A stretch of 64,000 nt of DNA from Phoronis australis (Eukaryota > Phoronida > Phoronidae): assembly GCA_002633005.1 (NCBI GenBank), contig NMRA01000028.1, positions 687,016 through 751,015 on the forward strand, read 5' to 3'. The number at the start of each line of letters is the position of its first letter. The first letter of the stretch is position 1. A program made the position numbers and the translations under genes. The notes under the pieces were generated by a model that worked only from the letters and a program-made list of their open reading frames with translations, did not search any database and was not told the origin of the DNA. Shown here one piece after another: positions 12,975 through 25,700 of this stretch.

Positions 12975-13411
12975 AGGGCACTTAACTTGCCTTTGTATGT
13001 TAATTTATTGCAGTGTCAGGTTACCTGAAAAACACTGATAACAGACTTATGAAGACTGCTCACAAGTCTGCGAACTCGGTTCTCCGATTCACAATAAACG
13101 ACTTATGCACCCAAAAAGTATGGCTGACAGACTTATATCCACTGGATGAGAGTCCGTGCTTTTCGGTGCGAGACCACGTTTTGTGAGTGGAGGCACGCGT
13201 TAGCGAGTTCGTGAGCTGTGTTGATGAATTATGGTCATAAGTGCCAACAGAAGAATCAAAAATATTAGCAAGATGACGAGGGTCTTATCCTCCATGATTT
13301 GTCTGGTTTTGGTGAAAAACCTTTCAATACGCAAAACTCAAGGGAGTTGTGTGACTGTTAACAATTTCAGTCATCTGTAATCAGATGTATTCTATGTATA
13401 TTATTCAACCC

Positions 13412-13466
13412 AATAAATGAAATTTGTAAATTAGCTAATTTAATGGAAGAACTATAAAGCAATAAA
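13412..13466 (+). terminator. Polyadenylation signals of the transporter gene
   Basis: AATAAA occurs at 13412-13417 and 13461-13466, and an earlier one at 13093-13098, all after the stop at 12974. The last lies within about 20 bp of the opposing CLNS1A signal, so the two 3' ends nearly meet or overlap. Confidence 0.45.
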
Positions 13467-13486
13467 AGTATACTTAAAAAAAATAT

Positions 13487-13492
13487 TTTATT
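13487..13492 (-). terminator. Polyadenylation signal of CLNS1A
   Basis: TTTATT on the plus strand reads AATAAA on the minus strand, about 255 bp past the CLNS1A stop codon at 13746-13748. An A-rich tract on the plus strand (T-rich on the transcript strand) follows it downstream. Confidence 0.55.
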
Positions 13493-13745
13493 CCAATCAA
13501 CATTTTGAGATGCAATGAACACAACAAGTTCATTGGTATTTCTTCTTTCCCAAACACAATGAATCAGATTGCTTCCGAGTGAACACCATAACCTATGATA
13601 CCTCCCTCATACTTGTACACATTACAGCTCCAGTGAACTGCCATCAACGCAACACTTGTACATAAGTCAACATCCACAATTCTTGTTGGTATCTTCCCAT
13701 AATTCAGCACACACCATCCATGATTCAGCAGTAACAATCCAGCAG

Positions 13746-16700
13746 TCAGTGGTCTACATCGTCTGCATCATCAAACTGTCCAGTTTCCATTGGTTCATCA
13801 TTTCCATTCACTGCAAGATGCAAACACGAATCATTACTGAAATTCACTGCTTATGTGACAGTACATAAAGCAATATTTCTTTTCGTCAATGAATTTCCTT
13901 CTTTTTCTCAAACCAAGTGTACCTTCCAATATTTAATCCCTTATCTATATTATTAACTGTTGCACAACATGGAGGAAAGTATTGGTACAACTTATTACAA
14001 TTGGTACAAGTGAGCTTCATTCATACACTTATAGTGAACTTATATAACTTATTATGTTATCCTGACAGCTTTAAAACACTTGCCATCTCACATAAAGCTC
14101 AATCTTAGAGGCCAATAAGCTTGCTCTTGGAGCACAGACAATGGGCTCAATTGAATGTGCTCTTGGAGCACATTCAATAGACCCCATTGTCTTGGCCCAG
14201 GTCATCTATCCAAAGACGGTGGGCTAAGTGTACTAATTCCCAGCTATTTTTCCATTAAGTGCAAAAAATTAACTAAAGCTTCGCTACAAAATAGGAGGAT
14301 TTGTCATATCTGGTTTACACTAAATGAAATATCATCTTAAAGGAGTGCATAAAATATGCTGACGCAGAACAACTATTATGCAGCTGTTCAAACTGATCAA
14401 CAAGTCAAGTAGTACCCATTAACAAGCTCCTGAAAATTAAACCCAGCACTAATATCTTTCAGACTAGTTGGAAACAATTCTTTATTCACTATCACAGTTA
14501 TTAAGGCAGTATAAACAACAGTAGTACAAGTTATACACTGTAAAATAACAATGTGCTAATAGTGCCCAGATTTTGAGAACCAGTTTTCTGCACTGAATAA
14601 CGGGCATCAAACTGGTTCTCAAACAGTGGGCATACTATATACATCTATTGCCAACAACAGCACAAGAATATCATGTCACGACTGTTGAGCAATGTTGCCA
14701 CAATTAAACTTGCACAAACCCACCTGCAGGTGCGTTCTGCAGACTCTAGAAATTTGCCAAAATCACATGTTAAATTACACTAATGAATGGTGAGCATTTC
14801 ACTGAAATGCTTGGGAGCTTATTAGCGTAACCTCACAAAATGGTGGCGACTGAGAGGTGATAGGTTGGTGAGGTTGGAATGCTGAATTATGGGATAGAAT
14901 ACAGTTTCCATTCCATGAACAAACATTTCTTGCCAAAAGAACATCATGAGTGTCTTGGGTCAATGGAACATAACCATGGTAGTTGCCTCCAGAGTACATA
15001 GATATGGTAGGTGCCCCAGGGTAAAACATCTCCCCACTCACCACTGTCTCCCGCTGCCCCAGCCCGGGGCTGTGTGGTACCATCATCAAAGATAGTCTCA
15101 AGGTGTTCAAGAGTAGCAACCCCCTGTGGAGTCAAAGCGTCACCCTCACCCTCGTCACCACAGTAGTCTGTAAAACAAAAGTACCTGTTGAGCACCAAGG
15201 AACAGAAACAGAATGCCATGTCCAGTTTGTTGGCCTGGAACTTATCATAATGGATGATTCGATGCTAAGTAGCTAGGGCTATCAATGAGCAAGTCCTTCT
15301 GATATCTGAAAAGATTTAGAATTTGTTCACCTGAATGGGTGTCGTGATGGGATAACAGTCTCATTAAGTGAATGCATTTATGAAGGCAGCACTATTGGTT
15401 CAGCACTGTCAATAACCCACATGCAGAAACATAGTGTGCATGTCAGGAGGTAGCTGAAGTGTTGCATGCTGGGATTGACCCGAGTAACCTGCCTTGCATT
15501 CAATAAGGAAAGCTCTTCAAATTGTTAGACATCGCTAATGAACAACTCATTTTCCATCTGTGAGAAACACTCGCCGAAAAGGAAAGCCCTTTCTGCGAGC
15601 GCGCCGTTAAATATCACTATCTCATGAAGCGTTTTCCTTTATTGAACGCAAAGCAAGTGTCGGCACTGGTGTGCAAGAACTCGGTAGGCTTACAAACAAA
15701 AATAAATGAAAAAAATTTGACAGTAGTAGACATGGCAGGGGCTGTCATATACAAGGTGCTTGAAGCGTGCTCAAACGTTGGATGCATTGTAGAAATGCAA
15801 GCACATAGGGCGTCAAACTTGAACTTGTTGCAAGGTAAATACTTGTACACTACAATTTTTCGACCCCTTTTCACCTTTTTTGTACCTTCATATAAATTTT
15901 GTAGATATGCTGCTGAAGCTTTTAACATATTTTTGTAATACAATGCTAAGTGGTTACTTGGGTCTATCCCAAGGTGCGCCATGGCACCAAAGGGCGTGGC
16001 TTTCAAAATGTAGGAGGTGCATATCGCCTATTTGTAAATTTCAAGACCTCCATTGATACTGGTTGGCAAAATATATACACACAGAATCCTAAACGTTTCC
16101 TCAGTTTCATAGGAAATTGACACCAAATTGTAACTAAAGTAAACTTTCTAAAAAATATTCCCGTAGAGCCAATTATAAATCAAAACATTTGTGTATTGAC
16201 TTTTTGGATTCAAATTGTGCAACAGCTATTGCATCGACATACCTGAGCATATGGATGTCATACCTATGTGTATAAATTATTTGGATTGACTTTTGGTGTC
16301 TAAACTGATATTTTCGACTGTATGCCACGTGGACGTGTATGTAAAAACAACAGATTTAGATTAATATGTTGGAAGTATGTACATACTTCTGTCTCCCATC
16401 ACATCTCCACGAACATGAAGAACACAGAGGGACTGCTTGCAAGTACATGACTTTCATCACCAACAAGAATTTGCAATCCTTCAACTTATTTAGTCTCCAA
16501 TGTTTACTGAACATCTCTCACTGCTAAGCTTTGCAAAACATACTATAAATCTAGCTCTAATGTACAGTGTGTGGGTCAAGATTACTAGATTGTCCTGATG
16601 ATGATGATGAAGTTGAAAAATCTCGTTTTTTATTTATTACTGTAAATCTATTCGCATGTCATTGAGAAGTCATCATTCCTATTACTCTGACCAATGTCAC

Positions 16701-19700
16701 TAAGAACCAAAACTAGCCAATGCGTCAACAAGAGAAGAATTTACAACAATACTTGAGGTGACACCTTGATTGAGGTGACAGCGCCCCCCAACAGCATGTC
16801 TTACCATCTGAGTCATCACTCTGGTCCTCATCTGGATGTAATACTTGACAATCCGACATGGCACTGAACATTTGATCTACTGTAAACAAGAATAACGGGC
16901 ATCTCAATTAACACTGTCATCTTGAAGCATCAATACAATTAACAAATGAGATGTTTGTTCCTGTGCCTGGGCTCCTGAGTCAAAAATGAACTGCTTGGCT
17001 ATAATCCTTGACTCAAGTCCTTCCTGTCCGTGTCTCCGATATTCAAATGAAGAATTTTCCAAATTCAGTAAAGTTTAGACTCCACAGCTTAACAGTAATT
17101 CATCTCCTATTTATCACACAATATGGCCGACAAGTGAAATTTCATGCTAAATTGCTCCACAAAAATAAAGATTAAGTTCACTTTAGTACATAAAAAGCTT
17201 GGGTTGTAGTGTGCAGATGTCATAAAACAACATTTGATGAAACTCCTATTGTTTGCAAAAATGTAATCAGCCTTTAAAAAAGGAAAAATGTCCATTTTGG
17301 CAATTATTTTTTAGTGAAATAAGTAGAGAATTACCAGGGTTTACACGATTACTCATGGATGGTGAGGTCTTGAAGTAAGCAAAAAAGATTAAATGTTACC
17401 AGTACTCAAAACAAATAGGCAATTTGGCTAAAAATATCCTGTCAGAAGTCACTGCTTGCTATGGAGACTTGGGGGATTTGAACAATAAGTAAGCTCGTCA
17501 ATGATAGGCCAAGTGTCTCTGTGACTCTTGAACAATAAGTAAGCTCGTCAAAGATAGGCCAAGTGTCTCTGTGACTCTTGAACAATAAGTAAGCTCGTCA
17601 AAGATAGGCCAAGTGTCTCTGTGACTATTGAACAATAAATAAGCTCGTCAATGATAGGCCAAGTGTCTCTGTGACTCTTGTCTAGAGTTGCAGTATGGCT
17701 CACACTTACACATGGCCTTATTTTCTGGTACAAACTTCACATCTGTTGAAGTTTCGTCTCCAGAATCTTCGTTGTCTGATGAAGTTCCGTTTTCTCGCGG
17801 CTCTGTAAAATGAAAGCATTTGCAATAAATTTGAGATGCAAAAGAACAATAATTGCCTTTTCTATGCCTAAAAAGCTTAAAGTTAGTAATTGAGTGATCT
17901 AACATTAACTTGAAACAAATAACAACAGCCAAACAGGGAAAGCAATCATAGTGCTTATCAATGTGTATATTGAAACTTGTGGTCTGTAACAATCAGGGCA
18001 GGGATATACTTAGACACTCGCCCAGTTGCCAATACAAGTAAAAGTGGTGCTGGGCGAGTAGAAATTGTCTTTCCGGTTGCCCAGGTGGCAAGCGAATTTT
18101 CGGAGCGCAAAAGCACTCTATCGTTTGGCATATGAACATGAATGAAAATTCTCCCCCTTGTGCTGTTTTTATCATGAAAACAAAGGTTCAGTTTGGTCAG
18201 CGTGTCGATGCTCCGGCAGTACCAAACATCAGCGCAGTGCGCTCCTACCAATTCAGTTGATGTCACTCCTTACTCAATTTGTCTTGACATGAGATCACAG
18301 CGGTTGGTTGTGCACAAACAAATTTGTGGACTAGTCTGAAACGAAGAAAAAGGGGGGAAAGGTCGAAGACCTGTCCATGTGCTCACAGCAAGTGAAATTG
18401 GGAATCTAAAAAACAGGGGCTGGGTGGTTAAAATCAAAATTTTTGAAAAGTGTTGAGTTGTTGCTTACTGCACGAAGGACCGAGTTTACCCTCACGCAGC
18501 TACACTAACATCGCGGATTGAAGTAACGGACTTCCGAAGGCCTGTAGTGCACGATACAGTGGCGTCGTGATTCCAACGTGATTGGGTTTTTACGTACCTC
18601 GGTGGCTGTTCGTCATTTCTTAGAACTAACTAGGTATTCCTACAGGTAGGCGTGCATTCAGTAGGGCAAGCAAAATTCCGCTAGTTCGCGGTGTATTTCT
18701 AAGGGAAGCACCTGATTTTGTAAAGACTTGCTTCTGGCTGGACACCTAGGCAATCAAACACATGCTAATGATTGACAGGTCTTCTTACTGAATACTTTGA
18801 ACTTATAGTTAGGCAACCAAACACATGCTAATGATTGACAGATTTTCTAACTGAATACCTTGAACTTAGTTTGAACACTTGTAACATTTTATATACATTG
18901 TATATTTCTTTTTTATAGTTCAAAGTCAAAACCGCACTTGTTCAAAGCACGTGCTCAACAATGAGACAATATTACTATTATGCACAGGGGTGCTCGATCT
19001 GCTGCCAAAATAATGAAGCAAACACACATCATGTAAAAAGTCACCAGGGAAATCAAAAGTTCAAAGAATAAGTTTTAGACCACGTGGATGAGGACAGAAT
19101 GTTTGACTTGCGCTTAAGGACAAGTTATGATTTCTTGCGCTGTTGCTTTTGGTTGGGTGCTTCCATTTTGGTGTCAGAGCGAGGAAGAAAGCAGTTTTTA
19201 ATGAAACTACTTTTGTGCCAGATTTTATCTGGTCAGTCTTTTACCCACATCGGCGCCGTAGCTGTAGCCTATATCACTACATTGCATGTAGCTTTGCGCT
19301 AAGGCAACGTCTTGCGTTGCTGGGAATTCATCGACATCAAAGGTTTCTTAGTAGGAATTCATTTCCTAAAAATGATACAAGCCCTAATAGATGGTGACAT
19401 CAACGCACAAAACGATGATTTTTATTGACATTGGCAGCAAGTGACGCAAACGGCTGAGCACCTGAACTTCGAGCAGGGCAAGTAGATTTTCTGGCTCACT
19501 CGCCCAGCTGGCGAGCGCGGTTTTGAAACCTAGGTATATCCCTGCAGAGTGCTGCTTATCAATGTACATATTTAAACTTGTGGTCTTTAGGTACTTGAGA
19601 ACACTATACAACTGAACTCAACATTAGAAATAGTCTTTCAATTGAAAACACAATAAAAATTCTCCAATTTGGGACAGTGAAAAATTACTTAATTTGACGA

Positions 19701-22700
19701 AGGTCCCAGGCTGTCTTAAATTCAAGAGTCTCCAGAAAGACAACAAAATTACCCACACTGAAGATTGAAAACACATTTTCCCAAATTCCAGAATCAAGAA
19801 AATTCAATTTTTGCAAGAGTTTCTGTGTCCCAAATTCTAGAGATGACCCAAACTGAAGAATTTTTACCGTACACTGCAGGCACCAAATGGACTGAAAGTT
19901 ACACTAGGTAATAGCATCACAGACGCACTACAAAGATATCAATTACCTGCTAGGTCGCCCTCAACCATTAGATATAAACATTCATGTGGGAATAAGCTGA
20001 CATCTCTGGAGACTGCATGAAGACAGATGGCAGGGTATTCTAATGAGAAACCGTCACCTCCGTCACTGGTCCATGAAACACGACTGCAACAAGCAAAAGT
20101 TGGTCATAGAAAAAGGCAACTAATGCTCCAGGGTAATTACTCATTTTGAGTCCTGCCATTTGATATGTCTAGAAAGGAATTCACTGGTTATGATACATCT
20201 GACTATTTAAACAACATGTCAGTCACATAAGCCTTCTTCTGTTCATTGACAAACTTTTCAACCATCTCACTGATTACATTAAACAGTGCCACCATCTCCA
20301 CTTGCTGCAGAAGTGATGGTGGCCATCCCATTGGCCCTCAAAATGCCATAAGCTTTTCAGTGAATTAGGTTTCACACTATCAAAGTCATGTCGCTATAAG
20401 TACCTTTTACGCATAGAGGGACACCTTAGGAAGTCATCAATGTCTTTAACTCTTCCTTGCTCAAACAAATACTCTCGCAATCCAGCAGTCCTTTGTTCAG
20501 TTGCCCCTAATAGTCAACTGGACATTTTTACATTGCTCACGCAAGGCGATATGACATCGAAAGGTACATGACTTAGACAGTTTAATCAGTGTGAGACGTA
20601 ATTTACCGAAAAGTTTCTGGCGTATGGAAGGCCTGTGGGAGCACCACAGTCTCTACTGCGGCCAGTCGAGACAAGTGTCACTGTCTATGATTATATGTGA
20701 CTTCACATCCTTGACAGTGTCATGTGACTTCATATCGTTGACAGTGTCATTGTATATGATTACCGGTATATGTGACTTCACATCCTTGACAGTCAAATAA
20801 GCTGATTTTTGCAAATCACCCGAAAAAAAATTATAGCGGATGCCTTACTTTTACAATATAGAGGTTCATGACTTGAAGTGCTATCCGTGTCTTTTCCCAA
20901 CCCACCCAGTTGATAAAAATACCAGTACACGGACCAAACTTTCTAATTTTCATATTATGCACAGGTCTTTTTCATAATTTACTGTAACAAAAGACGCTTG
21001 CCTTAAGAAAATAAAACAAATTAATGATCAACATTCCAAGGTCATATAGCAAAAACACTGGCAAGTTTTCAACTTCGGTTGTCTGACTGAGACTTACTTA
21101 TTAAATTATGATACCACACCAACACTATTTTCTAATGCACCTAAGGGGTGTCAGTGAATAAAACAGACCACAGCTACATCAAACTCAATCAAGTGTTCGA
21201 CTTGAGTCACTTTCCCATTAGAGGAGAAATTTTGCTTTTACGTAAGTTTCGGTAAGTGAAAAGGGTTAAGTGTGGTAATTTTAATTAAAATCTATGAGTG
21301 AAACTTCACTGCAGATAGCTTCAGTACTCACCGAAACTTCGGCATAGTGGGACCACTCAAAGAGAAACTTTGTCGAAGTTATTGGTAGAGAACTAATCAT
21401 TTTCATAAACACTAATAAATGGCAGGAGAACAATTAGCCACGAAGCCACTACTCAATATTTGTTTGAGAGTTTGAATGAATTGCGTCGTCTGGTGTCTTC
21501 TTCGACATCGCTGTAGGAAAGCTTTACCTTTAGAAAGCAACACGTCATTCGCAGTATTGTTTCCGTTTCATGGGCATTCTATTGAAATGACGTTAAAAAT
21601 TTGGGTAGGGGTTCCCTCTATCCCTGGGTTACAGCGGCGGTACGCTGGCCACATGGACATTTGGGTAGGAGTTCCCTCTATCCTTGGGTTACAGCGGCAG
21701 TACGCCGGCCACATGGACATTTGGGTAGGGGTTCCATCTATCCCTGGGTTACAGCGGCGGTACGCCGGCCGCATGGACATTTCATTGATGTTGACCTAGA
21801 AAAATTGGGCAGGGGTTCCTTCCTATCCCCGGGTTATGGCGGGGTTACGGCAGGGGCGTGCCAGCCACATAGGCATAATGTGAGCAAGACATTTAGGTCT
21901 TAAAACATTAACATAATTTGTGGCTTGCAAAAATAAAGCTAAATCGTACAGTGCAGTGAATATAAAACTCATTCAGTAACAAAATTGACATTTATTTTAC
22001 ATTGATATTTTTCGGCTGCCGCCAAAAAGCAAATGCAATAAATTCTCCGAGACTAACCTACTCAGGAGATAAAAATGAACCGAGTTGAGGTGTCTCAGAC
22101 ATGCAGTATGAGCTCCAGTTTAAATTTATTATTTTCATATTGCACGAATCTCTCCCGTCTTAATTACTAAAATACAGCAATTTTTCAGCGCATCATTTGT
22201 CGTATCAATATGCATGAGTTGTTTGAGACTTGACAGACAGGTTTTCCTTTCAAGGTGGAGATCAAGTTTGCGATTTGTTTTAAATCAAAATATGTCATAT
22301 GTCATTCCTCGTCAGCTTTCTAAATGTCGCGAGTGTTCTTGAGAGATTGTGACGCGTTTGCCGCTGAAATAGTCTTCTATTCGTCGTTTTGACATTGCCA
22401 CATGCAGATGACAAGCGGCAGTACCTACACAAAATCTTGCCATGAAGCGAGAAATCGCTATTATCAAAAGCACTGACCCCCCCCCCCCCNCGGTAAAAGA
22501 GTGATTTCAGAGGGAGTGAAGAAAATGAAATGGAAACAGTTTCAGGAACAATGAAGTTACACGCTCTGTTCCCAGTAGGAACCAACCTTTTCACTTATGC
22601 TTGAGCCGAGAGCCATGCGCACAATAGAAAGCTAAAATCATCAAGAAAAGAAAGTCAAAAGAAAATGATCAGAGCGAGGAAAGAGAATTAGAGTGAAAAT

Positions 22701-25700
22701 AATGAAAACGAATGTAGAAGTAGAAGAACAATGATCAGGTGACACAATTGACGTCCCAGTGATTGACAGTTTTGCTCTAGTCGAGCACGATGACGCCGTT
22801 TATCCTGGCAAAATTGCAGGAAATGGCAAAGGTATTGTGGAAGTTTCATTTATGGAAGAAGTGATCGGCAAAAACGATTATTCTGGTGGCCAGAAAAACC
22901 AGCCATAGCAAGTTGTCAACTGTAACCAGTTGTTCGTAAAATCGAAGAGCTCACAGCCTGTAGCAGAAGTAGATGTCAGTTCAGACTGTGCGACAAGGAT
23001 TACTGTTATCTTGACTCTGACTCTGACGTAGAGTACTGCAAGTTAGAAATACAACTACATTTGTGTTCGCTATAAGCCTATTATCGTTTATGTTTACGTT
23101 TTAACTATGTTTTATACTTTGCGCCTTTTAGTGCCAAGTACGTTAATAAGCAAGTTAATAGTTAATAAGACGATAGTTAATCAAATTTAAGTAATATATT
23201 GCAATATTCTGACAAACAAGTTACTGTAATATTAGCTGTAATTGTTAAAATCATTAATAGTACATGTCAACATTGAAAAACGAACATGGTCAGGTACATT
23301 AAACGGTTGCTAATAATGCTTAAGTAACTGATGTTAACTTGTTAAATAACACGTGTGCATAGTCATGAACAGGCTAGATGTTCTTTTGTTAAAAACATAT
23401 CTTTCTAACATTGTAATAATGTCAGGTACGTTAAAAATAACAAACGTTTCCCAGATATACGATGGTCAGGTAATGAATTGAACATTTTTGTTTTTGTATT
23501 TATGAATGCTTAAAGTTCTTTACCAACAACGAATTTTGTCACTTGAATTGCCTTAGTACTAAAAAATCAAATCGCGCCAAGGAGCTTGGAACATTTTCTC
23601 CGAGTCTATATCTATACACCATAAATGACTAGAATTCATATGATTAGGAGCTATTGCAATGTGGTGTGCGACATTTCTTGGAAGGCAGTTAGTTGCGAAA
23701 TTAGTTATGAGATGGAAATTTAAACATAAATGGCAATTTTTGTTAAATAAATGTACCTGACATCACAAAGAAGATGCGACTCTCAAGTATCATTGACTGT
23801 CACAGTACTCATTTTGAAATGGAGCCGCTGTTATTTTAAGTTGTGTCTGATGTTGAGGATGAAATAAGTTAAGTAAAACACTGAAACTTTAAAACTTTTT
23901 GCACCTTTCTTAATCTGAAAATGTCCTGTTTGTTAATGTTATCCGAGAATCACCGATGAGGTATTTTTGACGAGGTGAAAACCACTTATTCCAGGGTTTC
24001 CCCTGTGTGTAAACTTCTGGGCGGCCCGCCACGCTCCTTTTTGGCCCCGTCACTCGTAAATCATACTCAAATTGACATCCACACACCTAATCGTGACAAA
24101 AAACTTCACTGCCATTCAAAAATCGTTAGTAAAAATGATCGCTAGTAAAAATGAGTGCTAGTAAAATGATCGCTAGTAAAATGAATCGCAAGTAAAAATG
24201 ATCGCCAGTAAAAATGATCGCTAGTAATAATGAATAAGTACAAGTCACACGGCACCTTTCACCGTTTGTGGATCGAAAGGGAAAAATAATAATTTTACAA
24301 TGGGATATTGAATTGTGCCCCCGTTTAACACAATCATTCAATCACCAATCCCTTTAAGTTTTCGTACCTCGTTTCTGCCTGGTTATCCCGACAATGCATA
24401 TAAAATTAATACAGCCGGGGACCAGACAACGACCTCGATACGAATTTTCTGAACTGGGAAAGCGCCAGGGCTCGCTAATGAAGTAAGAAACAGTAAGATT
24501 TCTGCTTCATTCATTTTATCGTGTCTGAGCATACAAAAGACATTGTGAATTATACTGCAGGGCGTGACATCCAACTGTTAAATCAACCATAGCCCTGCGC
24601 CAAAATGACGATATTGAATGTTAACCAGTCTCAGATTCGTCTGCATGGACTGGATTATACATCATCTGCTACGCTGGCCTATGCCAATCCCGGTCACTGA
24701 TTTATCATGAGCGGTGCACCATAGGGGGCTGGGGGGAGCTATAGCCCCCCTTTTTCAGTGATACGCTGCATGTGGTCTATAGGCGATGCACCACAAGGGG
24801 GCTGAGGGGACTTTAGCCCCCCACTTTTTTCAGTGCTGTGCCGCCCATGTTTATGTTTGGCAAGACGATACAACGTAAGTTTCGCAACTCGAATTAGTTT
24901 ATTACATATACAAAGTTCACACATATTTTGTTCTATGTTTGTCACTTCGTGGATAATTGAAATTAACACTGTTTTTTGTACTGAAGTGCGACAGAAATCA
25001 CACTATGCCGTACACTCCATTGTCAATTTGTCTTACGAAGTGCTCTTTAGGCTTTACCCAGATACTTCCACTACATGATGCTCGGGTTAAGGTCTTGTCT
25101 ATGATGAGCAAACTGCATCCAATTGCATCTAATTTCCCCCCCCCCCAACTCCATGCTCACATGTGGCGCCGGGTTCCACATCCGCGTCGAGCATTCATCA
25201 CCATGCTCCTTTCGAAACCCAGACAATAGGGGGATCCCACTTCTCAAATTCGCGTGCGGCAACGGGCTTTGCACCCTGTTTTGGCCATTCACCACCACGC
25301 TCCTTTGAAAACCCAGGGGAAACACTGTATTCGTTAATCGGGCTGCCGACTGTTTACAATACATGGGATGAGATTAGTACTGATGGGGAGTGCTGGGTAA
25401 TTGTTTACAATATGACGACAATGACTTACACATATGATTTTTGTATCGTTCAATTCCACGCGCCGTCATCTTTCCAAAAATACATGAATTGATCCCCTAC
25501 CGCGTTTCCTTCATATTTTATCGTCGAATTTCAGTTAGCACTATTTCCCGGTGGACACCGCCATGTTAGCTCAACTCAAGATTACAGCGACACCTATTGT
25601 TAATGAATGAAACAGCATCATTGATTCTGAATGGTGTTTGCCCGCGCGAGATTCCGCTGAAGTTTTCCCGACATAATATGGTGGATGCACAAGTAGAAGC

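Noticed and set aside
17481-17680. Regular direct repeats as a CRISPR array
   Set aside because: The units are contiguous 50-bp tandem copies without unique spacers, in an animal gene.
21476-21903. Three overlapping ~100-codon frames
   Set aside because: They run across the 60-bp array on both strands; the peptide repeats mirror the DNA unit.
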